Part shown: piece by piece, positions 1 through 8,604 of the stretch
Position numbering within the stretch: the stretch's first letter is position 1
Layout of the letters: each line of letters starts with the position of its first letter
Assembly (NCBI GenBank): GCA_002005325.1
Contig: CP017315.1
Span: 1 to 64,000, forward strand
Source: Candidatus Tokpelaia hoelldoblerii
GTDB taxonomy: Bacteria; Pseudomonadota; Alphaproteobacteria; Rhizobiales; Rhizobiaceae
Length of the DNA stretch: 64,000 bases
Direction: 5' to 3'
The notes under the pieces: generated by a model
Databases searched by the model: none
Seen by the model: the letters and a program-made list of their open reading frames with translations, nothing else
What the model was told of the DNA's origin: nothing
Made by a program: the position numbers and the translations under genes

Positions 1-91
1 AATAAATAAAAATTAAGCAATGCCTCCCAAACTGCAGCTGACATGAAAATACCCTCCTGCCCTCACCCCGAACCATGCCGAAACAACATTT

Positions 92-700
92 ATGATACAC
101 AAGCACAAAAATAAACCGTTATCACGCAAAGCGCAACGCGTTCGCTTTGAGCTTGGCCAGCGTTCGCTTGTGCTTGTCGGCTTGATGGGGGCGGGAAAAT
201 CCACCATCGGCAAGCGTCTGGCCGCTATGCTGGATTTGCGTTTTTGTGATGCTGACCATGAAATTGAAGCGGCTTCTCAAATGACGATAACGGAATTGTT
301 CGCAAGCTATGGCGAGGAAGAATTCCGCGCTCTGGAACGGCGGGTGATTTCGCGCCTGCTGAAGGACGGGCCGGTTGTTCTTGCCACCGGCGGCGGTGCT
401 TTTATCAATAAAGAGATCCGTGACGTGATAAAGGCAAAAGGCATATCCATCTGGTTGAATGCCGATATTGATGTGTTGATGGAAAGAGTATCGCGTAAAA
501 ATACCCGTCCGCTATTGCAAACAGAAAATCCGCGCGCTGTTATGCAGAAACTGATGGATGAGCGTTATCCTGTTTATGCTACCGCAGACCTGGCTGTTGA
601 AAGCCGCAACACGCAGCGCGACAGAATTGCCCGCAATGTGATAAAAGCCGTCAGCCTTTATCTTCAGAATTTAACGGGAAAGCTATCCGATGAAAACTGA
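92..700 (+). CDS. aroK: Shikimate kinase
   Basis: Cytoplasmic kinase that phosphorylates shikimate at the 3-hydroxyl with ATP, the fifth step of chorismate synthesis. The 202-residue product has the P-loop GLMGAGKST near residue 31, the DADHEIE shikimate-binding segment, the ATGGGAF segment and the NTRPLL lid region, all typical of AroK. It is about 25 residues longer at the N terminus than many AroK proteins, as is usual in rhizobia. The last 11 bases overlap the start of aroB, so the two are co-transcribed and probably translationally coupled. A later start inside the basic N-terminal extension cannot be excluded. Confidence 0.95.
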   Translation: MIHKHKNKPLSRKAQRVRFELGQRSLVLVGLMGAGKSTIGKRLAAMLDLRFCDADHEIEAASQMTITELFASYGEEEFRALERRVISRLLKDGPVVLATGGGAFINKEIRDVIKAKGISIWLNADIDVLMERVSRKNTRPLLQTENPRAVMQKLMDERYPVYATADLAVESRNTQRDRIARNVIKAVSLYLQNLTGKLSDEN

Positions 701-1808
701 AACCGTAACCGTAGATCTTGATAACCGCAGCTATGATATTATGATTGGCCCGCAACTGATTGCCAGGGCCGGAGCCCTGATTGCCAAACGCCTGCCCCAT
801 GTGCGCGCCGGCATTGTCACCGACAGCAATATCGGCGCACTGCATCTGCCTGAGCTGGAAGCCAGCCTGAAAGCCGCCGGTATTGCCAGCACATCAATCA
901 TCGTGGAAGCAGGCGAGCAGTCCAAAAACTTTCCCACACTGGAAACCGTTGTTGACCACCTGCTTGCCGCCAGACTCGAACGCAATGATATTGTCATTGC
1001 CTTTGGCGGCGGGGTGGTCGGCGATCTGGCCGGTTTTGCCGCCGGTATCGTGCGCCGCGGCATGGGGTTTGTGCAGATACCGACTTCGTTGCTGGCGCAG
1101 GTGGATTCTTCTGTCGGCGGCAAAACCGGTATCAATACAGCGCAGGGTAAAAACCTGCTCGGCGTGTTCTGTCAGCCGCAACTGGTGCTGGCGGATACAG
1201 ATATTCTGAAAACATTGCCTGAGCGTGAGTTTCGTGCCGGTTATGCCGAAATGGTCAAATATGGCCTTATCAACCAGCCGGACTTTTTCCACTGGCTGGA
1301 AAAAAACCGGACGGCGGTTTTTGCCGGTGGAAAAGAGCGGATACAGGCAATTGCCACCGCCTGCCGCAGCAAAGCAGCGGTGGTGGAACGGGATGAGCGC
1401 GAAAATGGTGAGCGGGCGTTGCTCAATCTTGGCCATACCTTCGGGCATGCGCTGGAAACAGCAACCGGCTATAATGCCGCCCGTCTTGTTCATGGCGAAG
1501 GCGTGGCGATCGGCATGGTGCTGGCCTATCAATTTTCCGCTTGGTTGAAGCTGTGTTCAGCGCAGGCGGCCGGGCAGGTGGAAGCGCATTTGCGCGCTGC
1601 GGGCCTGCCGACACAGCTTGAGGATATTGCCGGTTCGCTGCCCGATGCCGATACATTGATGAATTCCATCGCGCAGGACAAGAAAGTTTCTAACGGAGCG
1701 CTGACCTTTATTTTAACACGCGGTATCGGAAAGGCCTTTATCGCCAGGGATGTACCCGCAGCGCAGGTGCGGGCATTTCTCATGGAAAAACTTCGCTCCC
1801 CCCATTGA
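690..1808 (+). CDS. aroB: 3-dehydroquinate synthase
   Basis: NAD- and Zn-dependent enzyme that converts DAHP to 3-dehydroquinate, the second step of the shikimate pathway. The 372-residue protein shows the NAD-binding AFGGGVVGDLAGF segment, PTSLLAQVDSSVGGKTGIN, and the metal-ligand regions GYAEMVKYG, LNLGHTFGHALE and HGEGVAIGM. Length and motif order are normal for the family. The ATG lies 11 bases inside the end of aroK. Downstream is a tRNA gene on the same strand; no clear terminator separates them. Confidence 0.97.
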   Translation: MKTETVTVDLDNRSYDIMIGPQLIARAGALIAKRLPHVRAGIVTDSNIGALHLPELEASLKAAGIASTSIIVEAGEQSKNFPTLETVVDHLLAARLERNDIVIAFGGGVVGDLAGFAAGIVRRGMGFVQIPTSLLAQVDSSVGGKTGINTAQGKNLLGVFCQPQLVLADTDILKTLPEREFRAGYAEMVKYGLINQPDFFHWLEKNRTAVFAGGKERIQAIATACRSKAAVVERDERENGERALLNLGHTFGHALETATGYNAARLVHGEGVAIGMVLAYQFSAWLKLCSAQAAGQVEAHLRAAGLPTQLEDIAGSLPDADTLMNSIAQDKKVSNGALTFILTRGIGKAFIARDVPAAQVRAFLMEKLRSPH

Positions 1809-1855
1809 TTGCACGGATTGCTTTCTGTATGACATGAAAGGCAGCTGTCCATTAT

Positions 1856-1932
1856 GTCCACGTAGCTCAGCAGGATAGAGCACAGGATTCCTAATCCTGG
1901 GGTCGGAGGTTCGAATCCTCTCGTGGACGCCA
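1856..1932 (+). tRNA. tRNA-Arg(CCU)
   Basis: A complete cloverleaf can be drawn. The acceptor stem pairs GTCCACG (1856-1862) with CGTGGAC (1922-1928), followed by G and an encoded CCA (1930-1932). The D-arm contains TAGCTCAG. The anticodon stem is CAGGA/TCCTG (1883-1887 and 1895-1899) with loop TTCCTAA. The anticodon CCT (1890-1892) reads the rare arginine codon AGG. The T-arm is GGAGG-TTCGAAT-CCTC. The gene stands directly before about 1 kb of apparently decayed DNA and the type I secretion cluster, a common position for integration. Confidence 0.95.
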
Positions 1933-2077
1933 AACCATGTTTTATGACGATAATATTATTTGATTATCATTAAGGATACGGACAGTCATTTTTCTGACAA
2001 TCAATCAACGACCCGAAACAATACTCCGCAGGACAAACCCCCTCTTCATCAGGAATCATCGTTTTTAAAGCAAAGAA

Positions 2078-2104
2078 AAAGGGCATGTTTTTAACATGCC
2101 CTTT
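2078..2104. terminator. 12-bp perfect inverted repeat
   Basis: AAAGGGCATGTT (2078-2089) and AACATGCCCTTT (2093-2104) form a perfect stem with a three-base loop. It is preceded by an A-rich run and followed by only a weak T run, so it could end transcription from either side or be a repeat element. It lies about 150 bases after the tRNA gene. Confidence 0.5.
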
Positions 2105-2891
2105 GTATTTCCTTTAAAGAAAGACTGCGCAAAGAGGAGAGATATTTTGTTTTGCTGACTGAAAAGCCAGGCAAAACAGACGTTGTACCCCAGGGGGCAG
2201 GGTACCGGGCCGCGCTGCCGTTATGCAGCGCGGCCACTGACCAGAAGGAAATATGTATTGTGCCGGATTTATGGACTGCCAAACGAATTGCCATTATTGG
2301 TGGTGGAAGCGCTGAATGGTTTGCAAGTCCTCAAGTCCTTACGCGATATCGAGCGGATTCTAACTGATGGTGACGGTATTATCGACGATCAGATGATTTT
2401 TTTCTTTAGCCGGTCCCATTATAAATCATGAGACAATATCTGTGATTTTTTGCGAATGCATTATGATGGCGGCCGTTCAGGTACGCCTTTCTGGCAGGCA
2501 GCCGGGCCGTTGCCGTACAGCTCGCAATATATGGAAATAAAACGCGTTTTGTCCGTGGGCTGCCTGGAATGGTTGATCTTGAAGGCTATATCGGCTATGG
2601 CTGGAGTGCTATGTTCCATATGGTCAATTGGCTGATGGTTGCTCAGCCTTTGGGGTGGGGGCCGCTGATTTATCTCTGTTATCACAGGATATACGTCAGA
2701 TGGTTCTTCTTTATCTGGAAGCTGTGCAGAAAGATATGAAAAATGAGCAGAATAAACTGAAAACCGCATCATGAAAGAACCGGTGACAGTTGATTAAATC
2801 CCCTGATAACAATTTAAGAAACCGGTATAAATTGTAAAATAGCAGGGTATGCAAGTGCTTTTAGAAAGGGTAAAAAGAAATTACAGTTACC

Positions 2892-2938
2892 ATGGACAGT
2901 ATTTCAACAGTGTCCATAATACAAAAGCAGAGTTTTGT
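2892..2938. promoter_or_regulatory. Two adjacent inverted repeats before the secretion operon
   Basis: ATGGACA (2892-2898) pairs with TGTCCAT (2911-2917), and immediately after it ACAAAA (2921-2926) pairs with TTTTGT (2933-2938). They sit about 90 bases before the start of the outer membrane gene, where an operator or leader structure would be expected. No regulator gene is adjacent. The function is inferred from position only. Confidence 0.35.
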
Positions 2939-3027
2939 GATATTAAAAAATGTGTGTATTGAGTTTATCCCCGGGGGGACTGTCTGGTTTTGCCAAGGGC
3001 AGAAGCGGGCATGAAAGTAGAGGGTTA

Positions 3028-4515
3028 ATGTGTATCAAGGTAAAGAACAGGGCAAAGGAAGCTGGTTTGTCCTTTGAAGAAGTGTATAAAATTGGGAAAA
3101 CAGTCCTTGTACTGCCTTTTTTGGCTGCTTTGTCTTTGTCGGCTTGCGGGGCTTCAGGCCGTAGTGGCAAACAGACGGCGGGGCTGACGCCACCGTCTTT
3201 TCCGGCGCAGAGCGCTGCTTCGGCGACAGGTGGCAAGGATATGGCCGGCGGGCGCAAATTGGCAATGGCGCCGGATCTGGTGAAAACGGGCGATTATAAC
3301 ACGATCAGTCTCAAAGATATGAAACTTGTGGATGCTGTCGGCATTGCTATCGCTCGTCATCCTGATATCGGGCGGGCGACAGCTGTGGTTATGCAGAGCA
3401 AAGCGCAGATCGCTGTTGAAAAATCAGTATGGTATCCGACTATGACTTATGGGGTTGATCCCGGTTACAGCCGTTATTATGGCGGCAAAGCCCGCAACAG
3501 CAGCGAATCAAGTATTCGTGGTACAATCGGCGCGCGCCAGTTACTCTATGATTTCGGGCAATCCTCAAGCCGGATCGGTGTGGCGCGCGCCACCTATGAG
3601 CGTGACCGCTATCAGCTGGAAAATACCGTTGAAAATGTTGCTTATTCCATGGCGGCTATTTTTATCGAACTGTCGGCGGCACAGGAGCTTGTCGGCGCGG
3701 CACAGCGTGAATATAACACCATGCGTATCACCCGTGACAAGATTGCCGAGCGGGTGGCGAGCGGTTTGTCAGACGCGGTGGATCTCAATCAGGCTGATGT
3801 GTCCATCCGGCGGGCGCAATCGGATATGTTGTCAGCGCAGACACGTTATGATGTCGCTGCCGGCCGCTTTGCCGAGATTATCGGGGTGCGCCCTGATCAG
3901 GTCGCCTCGCTTGAGATAACAGCCAGTTTTATTGAAAATCTTGGTGAGCGCCGCAACGGTGTTGACAGCACGCCGAGTGTGCTGGCGGCAGAAGCAGAGG
4001 TGCGCGCGGCACAGAAAAAGGTAAAACTGGCGCGGTCACAGTTTTACCCTTCTGTCAATCTTGGTGTCAGCCAGCAGAAAGCCACCGGCCAGCGCAACGC
4101 CACCAATGACAGTTCGTTTGTCGGGGTGCAGCTGAATGGTTCGTTCAATACCGGCTTTCGCGAAAAACATATGATTGAAGCAGCGCGGGCGGAGCTGAAT
4201 GCAGCGCAGCAATCGAGCGAGAATGAGCGTCTTATTACCCGGACGGCGCTGGGTTCTTCTGAAACAGAAGCACAAGGTGCGATGGCGCGGATGGGGAATT
4301 CTTCGGAGATGATGTCGCTTTCCCTCTCCTCACGTGATTTGTACTGGCAGCAATATACGCTGAACAAGCGGCCGCTGACGGATGTTGTCAATGCGGAACG
4401 TGATATTTTCATGGCCGAGAGTGACCGGATTACGGCGCTTGCGGATTATCTGAATGCCCGGGTGCGGGCTTATGCGGCGGTGGGTGATCTGGTAGAACGG
4501 CTGCGTAAACGATAA
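3028..4515 (+). CDS. TolC-family outer membrane lipoprotein of a type I secretion system
   Basis: Outer membrane channel expected to work with the ABC transporter and adaptor encoded next. The 495-residue product starts with a signal peptide ending in the lipobox LSAC (Cys40), so it is probably a lipid-anchored TolC-like protein. Two outer membrane efflux repeats follow, rich in Ala, Gln and Glu coiled-coil sequence, including RQLLYDFGQS and a C-terminal DVVNAERDIFMAESDRI segment typical of LapE/AggA-type channels. The ATG at 3028 is preceded by AGAGGG. A longer frame opens at 2950 but adds residues in front of the signal peptide and has no good ribosome site. Confidence 0.88.
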   Translation: MCIKVKNRAKEAGLSFEEVYKIGKTVLVLPFLAALSLSACGASGRSGKQTAGLTPPSFPAQSAASATGGKDMAGGRKLAMAPDLVKTGDYNTISLKDMKLVDAVGIAIARHPDIGRATAVVMQSKAQIAVEKSVWYPTMTYGVDPGYSRYYGGKARNSSESSIRGTIGARQLLYDFGQSSSRIGVARATYERDRYQLENTVENVAYSMAAIFIELSAAQELVGAAQREYNTMRITRDKIAERVASGLSDAVDLNQADVSIRRAQSDMLSAQTRYDVAAGRFAEIIGVRPDQVASLEITASFIENLGERRNGVDSTPSVLAAEAEVRAAQKKVKLARSQFYPSVNLGVSQQKATGQRNATNDSSFVGVQLNGSFNTGFREKHMIEAARAELNAAQQSSENERLITRTALGSSETEAQGAMARMGNSSEMMSLSLSSRDLYWQQYTLNKRPLTDVVNAERDIFMAESDRITALADYLNARVRAYAAVGDLVERLRKR

Positions 4516-4650
4516 CAGACTGTTTTCGCCCTGCCCCGGTTTGGCGTGACAGCTGGCGCATTTGATTTTTGGATTTATATATTTTTGGATGAAGAGTCTT
4601 TGTCTGATTTTCGTCTTCTGAAAATATCTTGAACAATTGGAGCTATGGAA

Positions 4651-6840
4651 ATGGCAGATAGTAAGAAAAACAGCGCTTCTGCTTCTGATACGGCAAAATG
4701 GAGCGAGATTTTGCTGCTTGCAGCGCGGGAAATGGGCGTGACAACATCTTCGGAACTTGTCCGTGCAGCGTCCGTCTGGGCAAAGGGCGAGAATCGGGAT
4801 CAGGCGATTTTGGATATCACTTTGGCGGCGGGGCTGTCGGGTACTTTTGTTGACGTGGACACGCAGACACTTTCTCCGACTCTGTTGCCTTTTGTGTTGG
4901 AAATCGGCACGGATGCAGGATTGGTCACGGCTTTTGATGATGAGCATGTGCAGGTTCATCTTATCGTTAACGGGGCTTCATTCCAGCGTCAGTTTGTGCG
5001 CAAGGAGCTGTTTGGTGCCCAGCAGCGCGTTTTGTTGCTGGACCGGACCGGAACCGTCCGTGATGACCGGCTTGACCGCCACCTTGATGTTCGGCCGGAA
5101 TCATGGTTTCGCGGCATTTTCACCAGTAACTGGCCCATTTTGGCACAGCTTGGGCTTGGTTCCCTGTTTGGCAATCTGATGGCGATTGGCACCTCATTAT
5201 TTGCGATGCTGGTTTGGGACCGTGTTGTCCCTGCCCGCTCGACCACCACATTGTGGGTGCTGGTTTCCGGTGTTGCCACGGCGATGATTTTGGAATTCAT
5301 CATGCGTATGGCGCGCTCTTCGATAACAGACCATTTCGGAAAACTGGCCGATCTGAAATTGTCATCGATGTTTTTCATGCGGGTTTTGAATATTCGCAAT
5401 GATGCCCGCCCGCGTTCGCCCGGAACATTGATTTCGCAATTGCGCGATCTGGATCAAATGCGCGAACTGCTGACCTCAAGTACGCTTGGTGTCCTGCTGG
5501 ATCTGCCGTTTGTTCTGGCATTTCTGCTGATTATCGGCCTGATCGGCGGGAAGCTGGTATTTGTGCCGGTTTTTGCTATTCCGCTGATTATTCTGCCTGG
5601 TTTGCTGGCGCAGTTTCCGCTTGGCAAGCTTGCCAATGCCGGTATGGAGGAAGGAGCGTTGCGCAATGCTGTTTTGATGGAGTCCATTTACCGCGCTGAA
5701 GATATAAAACTGTTGCAGGCTGAACCGCGGTTTCGCAAAGTGTGGAATGAAGTCAATAAAACCACCGGCGACATAAGCCTCAAACAGCGCAAACTGGCAG
5801 CCATGCTGATGTATTTTTCACAGATGGTGCAGCAGCTTGCTTATGTCGGTGTGGTTGTTGCCGGGGTTTACGGTATGCTTGCAAGTGATTTAACGATGGG
5901 CGCGGTGCTTGCCTGTTCTATCCTGACAAGCCGTACTATTGCGCCGCTGGCACAGATTCCCGCCGTTTTAGGGCGGCTGCAGAGCGCGCGCGTGGGGAAA
6001 AAGGCTCTTGATGGTCTGTTGAAGCTGCCGCTCGACCACGAGCGTGGCAAGGATTATTATCACAAGCCGGTTGTTCTCGGAAAATATAATTTGAACAATG
6101 TCGTTTACAGTTACGGCCCGTTTGAAAAACCGGCGCTGATTGTGCCGCGGCTGAAGATTGCGGCTGGTGAGAAGATTGCCATTCTCGGCCGCGTCGGCGC
6201 CGGCAAATCCACATTGTTGCGGATGCTTGCCGGTTTGTCTGCGCCGGTCAATGGGCAGATCATGCTGGATGGCACGCCGATCGGTCTGGTGGACATTGCT
6301 GATATCCGGCGCGATGTCGGGGCGATGTTTCAGGAGTCCAGCCTGTTTTATGGCACATTGCGTGATAATTTGCTGATTGGCAATCCGCTGGCGACAGATG
6401 AGGAAATACTGATTGCTCTGCGTCTTGCTGTTGCTGACAAGCTGTTGCTGAATCAGCCGCACGGGCTGGATCTCAAACTGCGTGAAAGCGGTCTTGGTCT
6501 TTCTGGCGGACAGAAACAGTCGATGATGTTGAGCCGTCTGTTTTTGCGTTCACCCAATGTGGTTATTCTGGATGAGCCGACCGCCTCGCTTGATGAAGCG
6601 TCAGAAATAGAAGTTCTTAAAAATATGCAGGGGTGGCTTGGCAACCGTACCCTGATTGTTGCAACGCACCGCTATCAGGTTCTGTCGATGGTTGACCGGA
6701 TTCTGGTTGTTGATAATGGCCGGATTATCCGTGACGGGCCGAAAGATGAAGTGCTGAAAAATATTGCTCAGAACTCCCAGCCCGTGGCAAAAAAACAGGA
6801 AAAACGGGTTGTATCGGTGACGGGCGCGGCGATCTCCTGA
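4651..6840 (+). CDS. Type I secretion permease/ATPase (LapB/LssB type)
   Basis: Inner membrane ABC exporter that drives one-step secretion of a C-terminally signalled protein. The N-terminal 130 residues match the peptidase-C39-like domain region, without a visible catalytic Cys. Membrane segments span about residues 160-440. The nucleotide-binding domain has Walker A GRVGAGKST (near 515), signature LSGGQ (near 619), Walker B VVILDEPTASLDE and the switch VATHR. Two in-frame ATGs lie at 4645 and 4651; TGGAG at 4638-4642 is spaced correctly only for the second. The protein resembles exporters of large RTX adhesins, but no adhesin, LapD or LapG gene is seen nearby. Confidence 0.92.
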   Translation: MADSKKNSASASDTAKWSEILLLAAREMGVTTSSELVRAASVWAKGENRDQAILDITLAAGLSGTFVDVDTQTLSPTLLPFVLEIGTDAGLVTAFDDEHVQVHLIVNGASFQRQFVRKELFGAQQRVLLLDRTGTVRDDRLDRHLDVRPESWFRGIFTSNWPILAQLGLGSLFGNLMAIGTSLFAMLVWDRVVPARSTTTLWVLVSGVATAMILEFIMRMARSSITDHFGKLADLKLSSMFFMRVLNIRNDARPRSPGTLISQLRDLDQMRELLTSSTLGVLLDLPFVLAFLLIIGLIGGKLVFVPVFAIPLIILPGLLAQFPLGKLANAGMEEGALRNAVLMESIYRAEDIKLLQAEPRFRKVWNEVNKTTGDISLKQRKLAAMLMYFSQMVQQLAYVGVVVAGVYGMLASDLTMGAVLACSILTSRTIAPLAQIPAVLGRLQSARVGKKALDGLLKLPLDHERGKDYYHKPVVLGKYNLNNVVYSYGPFEKPALIVPRLKIAAGEKIAILGRVGAGKSTLLRMLAGLSAPVNGQIMLDGTPIGLVDIADIRRDVGAMFQESSLFYGTLRDNLLIGNPLATDEEILIALRLAVADKLLLNQPHGLDLKLRESGLGLSGGQKQSMMLSRLFLRSPNVVILDEPTASLDEASEIEVLKNMQGWLGNRTLIVATHRYQVLSMVDRILVVDNGRIIRDGPKDEVLKNIAQNSQPVAKKQEKRVVSVTGAAIS

Positions 6841-6860
6841 ACAAGAGGACATGAAATACG

Positions 6861-8027
6861 ATGAATGAGGCATTTTTCAAAATTTATGGTGTGACAAGCA
6901 AGGCGCGTATTTTGCTCTGGCTTATCATTGGTTCTATTTTTATCTTTCTTGTCTGGTCCAGTTTTGCCGTGCTTGATGAGGTTGCTGTCGGGGAAGGCAA
7001 GGTTGTGCCGTCTAAAAAAGGGCAGCTTATTCAGAATCTGGAGGGTGGAATTCTGGCTGAATTGCAGGTGAAGGAAGGCGAGACGATTGAGAAAGGGCAG
7101 GTGCTGGCAATGCTTGACCCGAAGAAAGCCCGTTCCAGTATGGAGGAAGCGTCTGCGCGTATTATTGCATTGACGGCGCGGGCGGCACGGCTGGAGGCGG
7201 AAATAAATGATGCGGAGGATATTACCTTCCCGCAGGATATTGTTGACAACACAGAGGTTACGGAACGCGAGCGGAAGCTTTTTATGGTTAACAGGCGGGC
7301 TTTCAAGGAAAACCTTGACAATCTGCAACAACAGCTGGATCTTGCTGAAGACCAGTTGAAAATTGCCAGGCCGCTGTTGAAAAGCGGCGCAGCAAGCGAG
7401 ATTGAGATTTTGCGTTTGCAGCAGAATGCGGCGGAATTGTTTTCAAAGATTGCTGCAACCAGAAGTTCCTATTATGTTGCTCTGCGTGATGATTTTGCCA
7501 AAACCATGAATGAGCTGGAGCCACTGGAAAAATCGCGTGATGGCTTGAATGATCAGCTGCACCGTACGGTGATCACCTCTCCGACACGGGGGATTGTCAA
7601 GGATATCCGGGTGACGACTATTGGCGGCATTGTTGCCCCCGGTGGCGTTTTGATGGAGGTTGTGCCGCTTGATGACCAATTGCTCATTGAGGCCCGCCTG
7701 AACCCGCGGGATATTGCTTTTATTCACCCCGGGCAGGAAGCCAATATCAAAATCACGGCTTATGATTCCGGTATTTATGGTTCTTTGCCAGCAAAAGTTG
7801 AGTATATATCTCCTGATACCATTGAGGATGATGTTGATAAGCGTGTTCATTATTACCGCGCCTATATTTTGACAGAGCACAACTATCTTGAGACCAAAGA
7901 TAAAAAGCGCCATTTTATCAGTCCTGGTATGGTTGCGACGGCTGAGATCAAAACCGGTAGTAAAACGGTTATGTCTTACCTGATAAAACCGCTGAACCGG
8001 GCAAGAGAGGCATTGCGGGAGCGTTAA
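6861..8027 (+). CDS. HlyD-family membrane fusion protein (LapC type)
   Basis: Periplasmic adaptor linking the ABC exporter to the outer membrane channel. The 388-residue protein has one N-terminal membrane anchor (about residues 17-37), a lipoyl/barrel half (VGEGKVVPSKKGQLIQNLEGG), a long coiled-coil hairpin (about 90-230), the second half (TSPTRGIVKDIRVTTIGG) and a C-terminal beta-barrel. It follows the ATPase by 20 bases with GAGGA upstream. The three genes 3028-8027 form one operon ended by the terminator at 8095-8136. Family assignment is firm; the secreted substrate is unknown. Confidence 0.92.
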   Translation: MNEAFFKIYGVTSKARILLWLIIGSIFIFLVWSSFAVLDEVAVGEGKVVPSKKGQLIQNLEGGILAELQVKEGETIEKGQVLAMLDPKKARSSMEEASARIIALTARAARLEAEINDAEDITFPQDIVDNTEVTERERKLFMVNRRAFKENLDNLQQQLDLAEDQLKIARPLLKSGAASEIEILRLQQNAAELFSKIAATRSSYYVALRDDFAKTMNELEPLEKSRDGLNDQLHRTVITSPTRGIVKDIRVTTIGGIVAPGGVLMEVVPLDDQLLIEARLNPRDIAFIHPGQEANIKITAYDSGIYGSLPAKVEYISPDTIEDDVDKRVHYYRAYILTEHNYLETKDKKRHFISPGMVATAEIKTGSKTVMSYLIKPLNRAREALRER

Positions 8028-8094
8028 ACGGCACAGTGCTCTTTTGAAAGAGCGCTGAAGCACCGAATAGATATAATATGTAAAGCAAATTCAG

Positions 8095-8136
8095 GCCATT
8101 TTCACCTTATTCAATAAGGTGAAAATGGCTTTTTTT
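8095..8136 (+). terminator. Rho-independent terminator of the secretion operon
   Basis: A 17-bp perfect stem, from GCCATTTTCACC onward (8095-8111) and its complement (8113-8129), is closed by a single-base or slightly opened loop and followed by seven T. It lies 68 bases after the adaptor gene and isolates the secretion operon from mnmG. Confidence 0.9.
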
Positions 8137-8604
8137 ATGACTGTAATGTAAGGTCTATACGGTGAAGCGCTGTATTGGATTGTTTGTCGGCAACATAGCT
8201 GTTGCAAGTCCCGCTATGGAATAGCACCCCCTGCCCTGTCCTGGAATTTGTAGAGGTTGTTGGGGTAGACAGCTGAAAAGCATGGATAGAGTATCCGGGT
8301 TGACGATGCGTCTGGTGTTGTGCGCAAGAGATTTTCAGAGGATAAAATATGTGAAACCGGTGGATAAAGAAAATCGGGAATGTAATCATTATGCCGGTAA
8401 AACAAAGAAAAATAGCGAAAACTACCATTAAAGCAGCGAATAATGTAGAATGTTTCACGTGAAACATTTTGCTTTCTGATTGTCATTTTGTCAAAGCAGG
8501 TATAAAAGAGACCATCTTTGGGAAGCTATGAACCATGGTTTGAAGGCCGGCGGCCTTATTGAGATTTATCCTGTAACTGTATCCGATTGTTCGGATACAG
8601 TGCC
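8137..8604. other. Intergenic region before mnmG holding one parS site
   Basis: About 470 bases without a supported gene. In most Rhizobiales mnmE occupies this place; no trace of it is seen. The region holds a perfect parS site (8451-8466) and a single DnaA-box-like sequence near 8360, too little to call an origin. Leftward frames here contain the parS translation and look accidental. Confidence 0.6.
8451..8466. promoter_or_regulatory. parS: parS centromere site 1
   Basis: TGTTTCACGTGAAACA, a perfect 16-base palindrome identical to the consensus ParB-binding site of bacterial chromosomes. It lies 138 bases before mnmG and about 3.6 kb from parB, which encodes the protein expected to load here. 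Confidence 0.95.

Larger units (their letters stand above)
1933..3027. other. Gene-poor stretch, probably decayed DNA
   Basis: About 1.1 kb between the tRNA and the first secretion gene with no convincing gene. Short frames occur (2152-2367, 2183-2431, 2450-2635) but they overlap each other, lack good ribosome binding sites and resemble no family I know. In two frames around 2470-2775 there is protein-like composition: one hydrophobic, with GMVDLEGYIGYGW, and one ending DMKNEQNKLKTAS. They are joined only by shifting frame, as expected of a broken gene. Two short inverted repeats (2892-2917 and 2921-2938) lie just before the secretion operon. Confidence 0.5.

Noticed and set aside
894..1532. 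212-codon leftward frame inside aroB
   Set aside because: aroB is unmistakable on the other strand.
2450..2635. Short frames in the region after tRNA-Arg
   Set aside because: They overlap in different frames and none has a ribosome site or recognised domain; treated as decayed DNA.
6851..6868. Five-codon frame MKYDE just before the HlyD-family gene
   Set aside because: Its ATG is only one base from the GAGGA, too close for initiation; likely chance.
8355..8370. DnaA-box-like sequence, possible origin
   Set aside because: Only one near-match (TTATCCACC) with no cluster and no AT-rich unwinding stretch beside it.
8214..8486. Leftward frames before mnmG that contain VSRETF
   Set aside because: The VSRET comes from reading the parS palindrome; the rest has no coding character and no ribosome site.
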